From Patescibacteria group bacterium (lineage in GTDB: Bacteria > Patescibacteriota > Minisyncoccia > Phycocordibacterales > UBA12079), in assembly GCA_018894995.1 (NCBI GenBank), contig JAHIOZ010000084.1, forward strand, positions 1 through 8,735: a DNA stretch of 8,735 nucleotides, written 5' to 3'. The translations under genes were made by a program, and so were the position numbers. Under the pieces are notes generated by a model. It ran no database searches. It worked only from the letters and a program-made list of their open reading frames with translations, and was not told where the DNA came from. Position 1 is the first letter of the stretch; every line of letters starts with the position of its first letter. Below are positions 1 to 4,694 of the stretch, in pieces.

Positions 1-32
1 ATGTTAAGGAGGTGGTGGAGAAATTATTTTAG
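1..32 (+). CDS. C-terminal tail of a truncated upstream gene (possible)
   Basis: Reading from base 3, the plus strand gives VKEVVEKLF followed by a TAG at 30-32. The composition, alternating charged and hydrophobic residues, is typical of a bacterial C-terminus. The purine-rich AAGGAGGTGG here resembles a Shine-Dalgarno site, but no start codon follows at a suitable distance, so it is more likely coding (Lys-Glu-Val-Val). The next gene is convergent and a hairpin terminator lies between them. Frame 1 also stays open to a TAG at 37-39, so the frame is not certain. No function can be given from nine residues. Confidence 0.35.
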   Translation, partial: VKEVVEKLF

Positions 33-43
33 TTTTTAGAATT

Positions 44-76
44 AAAAAAGCCTGTATCGTTTCCGACACAGGCTTA
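44..76 (-). terminator. Intrinsic terminator after the small zinc-ribbon gene
   Basis: The stem is 48-55 with 68-75 (AAGCCTGT / ACAGGCTT), followed after an A/C mismatch by an inner TCG/CGA pair and a four-base loop at 60-63. Read on the minus strand it ends in a run of six T (from the A run at 44-49), the classic Rho-independent form. It lies 25 bases after the proposed stop at 101. On the plus strand there is no T run, so it would serve the left-edge gene poorly. Confidence 0.8.
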
Positions 77-100
77 ACCAAAAGATTGCTCGGGACGCTA

Positions 101-488
101 CTAACGATTGTGTCCATCTGCAACAGTACGAGACAATCGTCGCTCACCGGCGATGTTTTTCGTCACAGGCATCTCTTGTGGTTTAATTTAAAAATACTTT
201 CGTTGGGATGATAAATCCGATTCGATAAGTATTTTTTGTGTCCACATCTCCAACACTCGCTAATTGTGTTCACATAAGAACATTTTGAATGAGTGTCGTC
301 GATCCTTTCCTCCCTATTGAAAGTCCGTATACTTCCACACCTCTCACACCGAAAAGGAGTGCCTGTTTTATTACATAAAAATTGCAAGAAAATGATTCCG
401 GCCAAAAGCAAACTGCCATAAAATATATATTAGTCAATATTTTAAAAGGGTTTGACTTCACAAAAATCCAGTCGTGTTTTAAAATCAA
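101..488 (-). pseudogene. Frameshifted gene for a membrane-anchored zinc-ribbon protein
   Basis: Three minus-strand reading frames join into one protein-like product of about 129 residues if one base is restored at each of two homopolymers. The 488-270 frame gives a short N-terminus and the start of a membrane helix (ILTNIYFMAV). Restoring a T near 411 continues it into LLLAGIIFLQFLCNK and then a zinc ribbon with CERC and CWRC pairs about 27 residues apart. Restoring an A near 181 avoids the early TGA at 163 and gives the tail NIAGERRLSRTVADGHNR, ending in tandem TAG codons at 98-103, just before a terminator. The first start is TTG at 486-488 without a visible Shine-Dalgarno. It may be a decaying gene or homopolymer undercalls in the assembly. 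Function unknown. Without correction, the longest single piece is 82 codons (163-411, TTG start). Confidence 0.6.
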
Positions 489-540
489 AAATTCTAAAAT
501 TAAATCATTGTTTAAAGCATTACGATATTAATATTTACAC

Positions 541-576
541 ATACGACATAAATTCCTATCGGCATTTATATCGTAT
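541..576. repeat. 13-bp inverted repeat upstream of the zinc-ribbon gene
   Basis: Arms 541-553 (ATACGACATAAAT) and 564-576 (ATTTATATCGTAT) pair at 12 of 13 positions around a ten-base spacer. It lies in the 489-725 gap, 53 bases upstream of the TTG start at 488. There is no T run beside it, so a terminator is unlikely; an operator or 5' leader hairpin is possible. I found no convincing promoter pair nearby. The rest of the gap is A+T-rich with no ORF I trust. Confidence 0.4.
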
Positions 577-652
577 GGTGATACAAAACAGGAAAAGAGT
601 TTTTAAAAATTGAATGCTGGGTGAAAATTAAAAATTTGAGAATTCAAAATTT

Positions 653-684
653 AAAAAACTTACAGGCAAGGCCTGTAAGTTTTT
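653..684 (-). terminator. Intrinsic terminator of ychF
   Basis: A perfect 14-bp stem, 654-667 with 671-684, has a three-base loop (AAG). On the minus strand the GC part (ACAGGC / GCCTGT) is followed by GTTTTTT. It starts 41 bases after the ychF stop. A shorter T run on the plus side means it may also work in the other direction. Confidence 0.85.
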
Positions 685-725
685 CGCGTTGGTTCCGTAT
701 ATTTCCACGTCAGTTCCACATTAGT

Positions 726-1850
726 TTAAATCTTAAATTCAATGACGTCCCCATCTTGCACAATATAACTCTTCCCCTCTGTTCTTATCATTCCTTTTTC
801 TCGAGCTGTTGCCAACGAACCGCAAGAAATCAAATCTCGCCAATTTATAACATCGGCTTTGATAAATTTATCTTTAAAATCCGTGTGAATGGCCGTTCCC
901 GCCATAGGCGCAGACCATCCTCTTTTTATTGTCCAAGCTCTTGTTTCGTCTGTTCCTGTCGTAAAATATGTAATCAAATCAAGCAATTCATAACCTGCTC
1001 TAATCAAACCATCAATATCATCAGCCGAACCTCCCAGTTGTTGTTTGAATTCGTTTTTTTCATCGGAATCAAAATCGCTTAATTCGTGTTCAATCTGAGC
1101 ATCAACTTTTATATATTTAGATGATGTTTCATTAAAAAATTTAATGAGTTCATCATAACTACTCTGCCCTTTTGCATTTAACAAATCAGGATTATTTTCC
1201 ATTTCGTCCAAATTGTTACCGCCGGCTTTTTTGTTTAAAACATACAAAATCGGTTTCATCGTAAGCAAATGAAATTGTTTTACAGTTTTTAATTCTTCCT
1301 CATTCATTTCAACACTTGAAGCAAATTTTCCTCCATCCAAAGCGATTTCAATTTTTTGTAAAATTTCTTTTTCAGCAACCGCTTTTTTGTCGCCCCTTCT
1401 CACATCTTTTTCAACATTCCCCAATCTTTTTGTAACAGTTTGAAAATCAGCCATTATCAATTCCAAATTGATAACTTCAACATCGCTCATCGGATCAATT
1501 TTCCCTTCCACATGAATAATTTTGCCGTCCTCAAAAATTCTCACCATTTCAACAATAGCATCCACTTCTCGAATATTTGCCAAAAATTTATTTCCCAAAC
1601 CTTCCCCAGAGTGAGCACCCGCCACAAGTCCGGCAATATCAACAAATTCAATGGCAGCCGGAACAGTTTTTTCACTTTTGGAAAATTCACTTAATTCTTC
1701 CAATCTTTTGTCAGGTACAGCAACAACACCGACTGACGGGTCGATTGTACAAAATGGGTAATTCTCAGCGTCAACCATTTTTTTGGTTAAAGCGTTGAAT
1801 AAAGTTGATTTTCCTACATTGGGCAAGCCAACGATTCCGATTGATAACAT
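726..1850 (-). CDS. ychF: Ribosome-binding ATPase/GTPase YchF (OLA1 family)
   Basis: YchF is a soluble TRAFAC-class P-loop NTPase of the Obg/YchF group that associates with ribosomes and is linked to stress responses. The 374 residues match the family (about 363). The P-loop GLPNVGKS is at 8-15. DIAGL at 71-75 has Leu where most GTPases have the catalytic Gln, the hallmark of the HAS-NTPases. The family stretch SGEGLGNKFLANIREVDAI follows at 81-99. The C-terminal TGS domain is at about 289-372, including AWTIKRG, IHTDF and YIVQDGDVIEF. The base-recognition motif is NKKA at 206-209, not the NxxE usual in this family. The start is ATG at 1848-1850, with no Shine-Dalgarno; a TATAAC box at 1858-1863 (minus) could give a leaderless transcript. 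It is separated from the upstream genes by two terminators and ends at its own terminator. Confidence 0.97.
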   Translation of the reverse strand: MLSIGIVGLPNVGKSTLFNALTKKMVDAENYPFCTIDPSVGVVAVPDKRLEELSEFSKSEKTVPAAIEFVDIAGLVAGAHSGEGLGNKFLANIREVDAIVEMVRIFEDGKIIHVEGKIDPMSDVEVINLELIMADFQTVTKRLGNVEKDVRRGDKKAVAEKEILQKIEIALDGGKFASSVEMNEEELKTVKQFHLLTMKPILYVLNKKAGGNNLDEMENNPDLLNAKGQSSYDELIKFFNETSSKYIKVDAQIEHELSDFDSDEKNEFKQQLGGSADDIDGLIRAGYELLDLITYFTTGTDETRAWTIKRGWSAPMAGTAIHTDFKDKFIKADVINWRDLISCGSLATAREKGMIRTEGKSYIVQDGDVIEFKI

Positions 1851-1896
1851 AGGGCAAGTTATAAAGTTAAAAGTTTATAAAGTTTAAAGTTTTTAG

Positions 1897-1936
1897 AAAA
1901 AAACCGTTGAACGGCTCAACGAGTTGAGCCGTTCAA
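1897..1936 (-). terminator. Strong intrinsic terminator upstream of ychF
   Basis: The 13-bp perfect stem is 1907-1919 with 1924-1936 (TTGAACGGCTCAA and its complement) around loop 1920-1923. On the minus strand it is followed by CGG and seven T (1897-1903). It lies 47 bases before the ychF start and downstream of another terminator at 2011-2040, so transcription from the left-facing upstream units should stop before ychF, unless the pair acts as an attenuator. Confidence 0.8.
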
Positions 1937-2005
1937 AAATTTCTCTTTGATTAATTTCGATTTCTCAATAGTAGCTTTTTTGAGGGGAAAACTCAAGAAA
2001 AAGTT

Positions 2006-2040
2006 GGTTAAAAAAACAGGGTGTAAAAACACCCTGTTTT
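2006..2040 (-). terminator. Intrinsic terminator of the small 16-codon unit
   Basis: A perfect 12-bp stem, 2013-2024 with 2029-2040 (AAAACAGGGTGT / ACACCCTGTTTT), has a four-base loop. On the minus strand the GC stem is followed by TTTTTTT, then AACC. It begins 23 bases after the TAG of the 16-codon ORF. The T run on the plus strand is only four bases, so the orientation is clear. Confidence 0.85.
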
Positions 2041-2063
2041 GGCTCGCATTAACGAGTCAGCAA

Positions 2064-2114
2064 CTAACACCCGTCTGAACAATGAGCTGTGCGAGGAATT
2101 AAAAATCTTTTCAA
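2064..2114 (-). CDS. Candidate 16-residue small protein or leader peptide
   Basis: TTG at 2112-2114 opens a 16-codon frame, MKRFLIPRTAHCSDGC, ending in TAG at 2064-2066. The case rests on its setting: a near-consensus promoter at 2165-2193, a near-perfect Shine-Dalgarno at 2119-2129 at ideal spacing, and an intrinsic terminator just after the stop. Together they form a transcript of about 150 bases. The peptide is basic at the N-terminus and has two cysteines; I do not recognise it. The coding region partly folds: CTCGCA and TGCGAG (2043-2048 and 2090-2095 on the plus strand) and CAGC/GCTG inside them can form a helix just before the terminator stem. It could be a small protein, a leader peptide for attenuation upstream of ychF, or a small RNA whose ORF is accidental. 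Confidence 0.45.
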   Translation of the reverse strand: MKRFLIPRTAHCSDGC

Positions 2115-2118
2115 AAAA

Positions 2119-2129
2119 TCACCCCCTTT
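2119..2129 (-). promoter_or_regulatory. Shine-Dalgarno site of the 16-codon ORF
   Basis: On the minus strand the sequence is AAAGGGGGTGA, which matches the ideal AAGGAGGTGA at nine of ten bases. Its G core ends seven bases before the TTG at 2114-2112. This stands out because most other minus-strand genes in the window have no visible Shine-Dalgarno, and it is the reason for choosing the TTG start. Confidence 0.55.
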
Positions 2130-2164
2130 TTGGATTGTAAAAAGAAGAACAAAAATCAAACTTA

Positions 2165-2193
2165 AATTTACCACAAAATTGCACAGAAGTCAA
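2165..2193 (-). promoter_or_regulatory. Sigma70-type promoter of the small unit
   Basis: On the minus strand the -35 box is TTGACT (2188-2193), the spacer is exactly 17 bases, and the -10 box is TAAATT (2165-2170) preceded by TGG, an extended -10. Transcription would begin near 2158, giving a leader of about 43 bases before the TTG at 2114. Confidence 0.6.
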
Positions 2194-2276
2194 ATAATCG
2201 TAAGTTAACCGCTCGCACCTACAAATAACAATTCTGCTAAAAATTGATAATTGGTGATGTTGCTCTGGATCGCCAC

Positions 2277-2406
2277 GCATGACACCATTTTTTAAAAAAT
2301 TATGAACGGGTGTCGTTCACCCTGTAGCGAAGTGGGGGTGTCTTGGGTATTTAGCCCGAGCAGTATAAAAACCCTGAGAATAATTTTTTAAAAAATGGTG
2401 TCATGC
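2277..2406. mobile_element. MITE-like 130-bp element, copy 1
   Basis: The ends are 27-bp perfect terminal inverted repeats, 2277-2303 and 2380-2406, of the form GCATGACACCA, T6, A6, TTAT. Between them is a 76-base core (2304-2379) that is nearly identical to the core of the inverted copy at 8450-8558 (72 of 76 bases by hand alignment). The core holds no ORF but can fold: CTTGGGTATTTAGCCCGAG forms a stem with a five-base loop, CACCC pairs with GGGTG, and GAAC pairs with GTTC. GGTGTC recurs three times in direct orientation. No clear target-site duplication is visible; the flanking AT/AT would be a two-base one. Size, long TIRs and lack of coding fit a non-autonomous miniature transposon; a structured RNA or terminator-type repeat is the alternative. 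Confidence 0.65.
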
Positions 2407-2413
2407 TCGCGAA

Positions 2414-2465
2414 GACGGATTTTCCGGAGGAAAATCCGTCGACGAAATGCCGAAGGCATTTCGTC
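2414..2465. repeat. Two adjacent perfect hairpins with three-base loops
   Basis: The first stem is 12 bp, 2414-2425 with 2429-2440, loop GGA. The second is 11 bp, 2441-2451 with 2455-2465, loop GAA. They touch with no spacer, and each begins with GACG or GACGG and ends with CGTC. Neither has a T run, so they are not ordinary terminators. They start eight bases after the end of the 130-bp element, but the other copy of that element has no such neighbours. Confidence 0.7.
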
Positions 2466-2469
2466 TCTG

Positions 2470-2586
2470 CTCGCCTCGTTAAACTTGTTTTTTACGGGGC
2501 GAGGAGTTTGACAAATTATTTTTGAAAAAAATGCAACTAAAACATTTTTTTCAAAATTGTTCATCCGACCAAAACGAGGTTTTGGT
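2470..2586. repeat. Three further hairpins in the pth-ychF gap
   Basis: Stem 2470-2479 with 2494-2503 (CTCGCCTCGT / ACGGGGCGAG) has ten pairs including one G-T. Stem 2520-2533 with 2543-2556 has 14 perfect pairs, mostly A/T, around a nine-base loop. Stem 2568-2575 with 2579-2586 (ACCAAAAC / GTTTTGGT) has eight pairs and loop GAG. A smaller TGCC/GGCA hairpin follows at 2614-2624. No convincing ORF occupies this stretch; the two ORFs of 60-69 codons here run through the palindromes and look accidental. Confidence 0.55.
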
Positions 2587-2638
2587 TTAGGAAGCAAAAA
2601 TTCATTAGTGAAATGCCTTCGGCAGTTTATTTTTACAA

Positions 2639-2718
2639 GTGGATTTTGGGTGGATTTTTCTGAACGCCCCGCCCTCTTTAGAGGGCGGGGCGTTCAGAAA
2701 AATCCACCCAAAATCCAC
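2639..2718. repeat. 38-bp perfect palindrome with a four-base loop
   Basis: Arms 2639-2676 and 2681-2718 are exact complements around TTTA. The loop-proximal part is G+C-rich (GCCCCGCCCTC), against an A+T-rich background, and the outer part repeats GTGGATTTT twice. It is far longer than a normal terminator stem and has no clean T run outside it on either strand. The pth terminator begins 15 bases later. Confidence 0.85.
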
Positions 2719-2733
2719 GCAACAATCCAACTA

Positions 2734-2787
2734 AATTAAAAACAACATTCTTACATTCTGCAGAACGTAAGAATGTTGTTTTTAATT
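2734..2787 (-). terminator. Terminator of pth, overlapping its stop codon
   Basis: Arms 2734-2754 and 2767-2787 pair perfectly over 21 bases, and the loop region contains a further palindrome (TTCTGCAGAA, 2756-2765), so almost the whole 54 bases fold. On the minus strand the stem runs into GTTTTTAATTTAG. The pth TAA at 2782-2784 lies inside the upstream arm. The A-tract and T-tract symmetry means it could work in both directions. Confidence 0.75.
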
Positions 2788-3399
2788 AAATTTATTCATT
2801 GCCGTCACCCTACCCTCTTTTATTATTATTTCAATTGCTTCGTTGGTTTTTTCGGAAAGTTTTTTGAGAGATTCCAATTCTGTCTTTTTAAAATCTTTTA
2901 AAATAAAATCCAGAACTTTTTCTTCTCCTTTTGGTTTTTTAATTTTTCCGGATGGAGTTGTCGGAGAAACACCAATCCTAATCCTCACAAATTCTTTCGT
3001 TTTTAAAGTTTTAATGATTGACTCAAGTCCTTTGTGTCCGCCGGAACTCCTGTTAAAAGTTATTTTTAAATCCCCGAAAGCAAGGTCAAGGTCATCGTAA
3101 ATAACAACAAGATTTTCCTCTTTTTTCTTATTAGTTATAAGCGAGCTTAAACTCAAACCGGATTTATTCATAAAAGTTTCCGGCTTAATTAAAATAACTT
3201 TGTTTTCTCGACCGGTCACCTTATGTGACTTAGGATTTTTAATAATTCCTTCAGAAACCAAAGCTTTCAATTTTTTATTATTTTCCCATTCCGGAAAATT
3301 ATTTTTCTCGGCAAAATAATCCAAAATAATTCGCCCGACATTATGGCGTGTTGTTTTATATTCTTCTCCCGGATTTCCTAATCCTACAATAGTAAACAT
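2782..3399 (-). CDS. pth: Peptidyl-tRNA hydrolase
   Basis: Pth cleaves the ester bond of peptidyl-tRNAs released from stalled ribosomes, recycling tRNA in the cytoplasm. The 205 residues fit the bacterial Pth1 family (about 190-200). The N-terminal GLGNPG (6-11) supplies Asn9, and TRHNVG (17-22) supplies the catalytic His19. KPETFMNKSG (72-81) supplies Asn78, and YDDLDL (101-106) supplies Asp102, equivalent to E. coli Asp93. GGHKGL (120-125) has Lys123 where E. coli has Asn114, a residue involved in tRNA binding. The C-terminal part is Lys-rich. The ATG at 3397-3399 follows a TTGCGA/TATAAA promoter, with no Shine-Dalgarno. mltG ends 87 bases upstream with no terminator between, so read-through from mltG is also likely. 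Confidence 0.96.
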   Translation of the reverse strand: MFTIVGLGNPGEEYKTTRHNVGRIILDYFAEKNNFPEWENNKKLKALVSEGIIKNPKSHKVTGRENKVILIKPETFMNKSGLSLSSLITNKKKEENLVVIYDDLDLAFGDLKITFNRSSGGHKGLESIIKTLKTKEFVRIRIGVSPTTPSGKIKKPKGEEKVLDFILKDFKKTELESLKKLSEKTNEAIEIIIKEGRVTAMNKFN

Positions 3400-3418
3400 A
3401 ATTTAATAAATTAATTTT

Positions 3419-3447
3419 TTTATAAAAATTTGCTCAAAGTCTCGCAA
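3419..3447 (-). promoter_or_regulatory. Promoter of pth
   Basis: On the minus strand, TTGCGA (3442-3447), a 17-base spacer and TATAAA (3419-3424) lie just before pth, with a transcription start expected near 3412. The leader would be about 12 bases. The same -35 hexamer and spacing appear upstream of the 409-residue gene. Confidence 0.5.
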
Positions 3448-3486
3448 AGACAAAAACGACGATAAAATTACCACTTCATTAAATCT

Positions 3487-4509
3487 CTAATTCAAATAAA
3501 GCACTCTGTTTTCTTTATGCCCCTCAAAATCAACCGCATAATACATATTTCCTTCACGGTCAGAGAGATAATATAAATAATCGGATTTCACTGGATTTAT
3601 TGCGGCGATAATCGAATTTAACCCAGGGTTTGTGATAGGCCCAACAGGTAAACCTTTATACAAATAAGTATTATATTTTGAATCAACTTTCAAATCATCC
3701 AATGTCACTTGATAGGTATTTCTCCCTAATATATAAGGAAAGACAGCATCCACTTGAAGAGGCATTCCTATCTCAATTCTCTTCCATAAAATTCCGGAGA
3801 TAACTTTTTTAGAATTCATTGTTCTTGCCTCCTCTTCAAGAATGGACGCCATTATGATAATTTCATCCAGCGGTTTTTCGCAAGCGTCTATTTTATCTTG
3901 AATAGCCAGCACCTTTTTATCAAAATTATCTTTCATCGCTATAATAACATCATCTTCAGAGATGTTCGGTGAAAATAAATATGTGTCTGGAAACAAATAT
4001 CCTTCTAATTGTTTTCTTTTTGCTATTTCTATAAAGCTTTCCGGATTAAATTTTTCAAGTTTTTTACTTAATATATCCGCCATTTCTTCAACAGTTGTTC
4101 CTTCAAAAATAGTTACTCTTACAGGAGTTAATCCAAAAATTCCTTTGGTTGTTCTGTGAGCAATTGAAAACACATTTTTTGAGCTCTCAAAAAAATAATC
4201 GCCTGATATTACTCCTTGGTTTCCTTTTATTCCTCTTACAATAATATCAAATAAAAAAGAAGATTTTATAATACCTTTCTCCTTAAAATCTTTTGCGATA
4301 TTTTTTAATGTCTCCCCTTTTTCTATTTCAATGATAACCCCCACCGGAAAATTATAAGGATGGGAGAAAGCGCAAAAATAAAAAACAACAAACAGAGTCG
4401 CAGTTAAAATAATTGCTTTTCTTTTTTCTTTGTTTAAAGCAAGAAATTTAGACTTTACATCCATTGCTAAATTTCTCGGGTTATAATTTTTAAAATTAAA
4501 ATCAATCAT
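3487..4509 (-). CDS. mltG: Endolytic murein transglycosylase MltG (YceG family)
   Basis: MltG cleaves nascent glycan strands at the outer face of the membrane and is thought to set glycan chain length. The 340 residues match the family. A short cytoplasmic N-terminus is followed by one membrane helix at about 31-49 (AIILTATLFVVFYFCAF). A LysM-like part follows at about 55-120 (EIEKGETLKNIAKDFKEKGI). The catalytic domain shows EGYLFPDTY (169-177), ASILEEEA (221-228, with Glu225 as the likely catalytic acid), RIEIGMPLQVDAVFPYILG and YNTYLYKGLPVGPITNPG (279-296). The start is ATG at 4507-4509; no Shine-Dalgarno or clear promoter is visible. A second ATG at codon 16 is possible but would shorten only the cytoplasmic tail. 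It implies a peptidoglycan wall and pairs with pth downstream. Confidence 0.96.
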   Translation of the reverse strand: MIDFNFKNYNPRNLAMDVKSKFLALNKEKRKAIILTATLFVVFYFCAFSHPYNFPVGVIIEIEKGETLKNIAKDFKEKGIIKSSFLFDIIVRGIKGNQGVISGDYFFESSKNVFSIAHRTTKGIFGLTPVRVTIFEGTTVEEMADILSKKLEKFNPESFIEIAKRKQLEGYLFPDTYLFSPNISEDDVIIAMKDNFDKKVLAIQDKIDACEKPLDEIIIMASILEEEARTMNSKKVISGILWKRIEIGMPLQVDAVFPYILGRNTYQVTLDDLKVDSKYNTYLYKGLPVGPITNPGLNSIIAAINPVKSDYLYYLSDREGNMYYAVDFEGHKENRVLYLN

Positions 4510-4532
4510 ACTAAAAATTCAAAATGCAAATC

Positions 4533-4641
4533 TCAAAATGAAAAATGACAGTGTAAAATAATAAAATGAAACGACAACAAAAATTTGCTTTAGCAAATTT
4601 TTGTTAATTTTAAAATTTTGCATTGTCATTTTTCATTTTGA
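4533..4641. repeat. Nested inverted repeats between the 409-codon gene and mltG
   Basis: Outer arms 4533-4550 and 4624-4641 pair perfectly over 18 bases. An inner hairpin, 4576-4588 with 4593-4605 (AACAAAAATTTGC / GCAAATTTTTGTT), has a TTTA loop. Outside the outer arms the pairing continues imperfectly. It fills the gap between the two genes and could act as a terminator or a 3' stabiliser for the 409-codon transcript, though there is no clean T run. Confidence 0.55.
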
Positions 4642-4670
4642 ATTTTCAATTTTGCATTCCAACTAATCTA

Positions 4671-4694
4671 ATCTTCCTTTCTAAAAAGGAAGAT
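4671..4694 (-). other. Hairpin with the stop codon of the 409-codon gene in its loop
   Basis: ATCTTCCTTT (4671-4680) pairs with AAAGGAAGAT (4685-4694) over ten bases, and the stop codon TAG sits in the loop. There is no T run on the minus side (TAGATTAG follows), so it may be a 3'-end structure and not a true terminator. Confidence 0.45.

Noticed and set aside
77..162. tRNA or other RNA gene suggested by the ACGATTGT/ACAATCGT pairing
   Set aside because: There is no cloverleaf or T-loop sequence, and the stretch reads better as the C-terminal codons of the frameshifted zinc-ribbon gene.
621..1082. 153-codon plus-strand ORF
   Set aside because: It lies mostly antisense to ychF, whose family motifs are unambiguous; the plus-strand translation shows no domain and has a composition typical of a shadow frame.
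1916..1996. 26-codon minus-strand ORF with a protein-like composition (LKKATIEKSKLIKEKFLNG)
   Set aside because: It has no Shine-Dalgarno or promoter and its stop lies inside a terminator stem. It might be a relic, but there is not enough to call it.
2119..2280. 53-codon minus-strand ORF beginning MRGDPEQHH, faintly like the start of an IS transposase
   Set aside because: It overlaps the promoter of the small unit, its start lies in the end of the repeated element, the rest has no transposase-like sequence, and rare codons and many cysteines suggest non-coding DNA.
2388..2739. ORFs of 69 (minus) and 60 (plus) codons in the palindrome cluster
   Set aside because: Both run through perfect hairpins and have no recognisable motif or ribosome site; open frames here are a by-product of the repeats.
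2277..2787. CRISPR array or integron attC array
   Set aside because: There are no regularly spaced direct repeats; the hairpins differ from each other in sequence and length and no cas or integrase gene is present.
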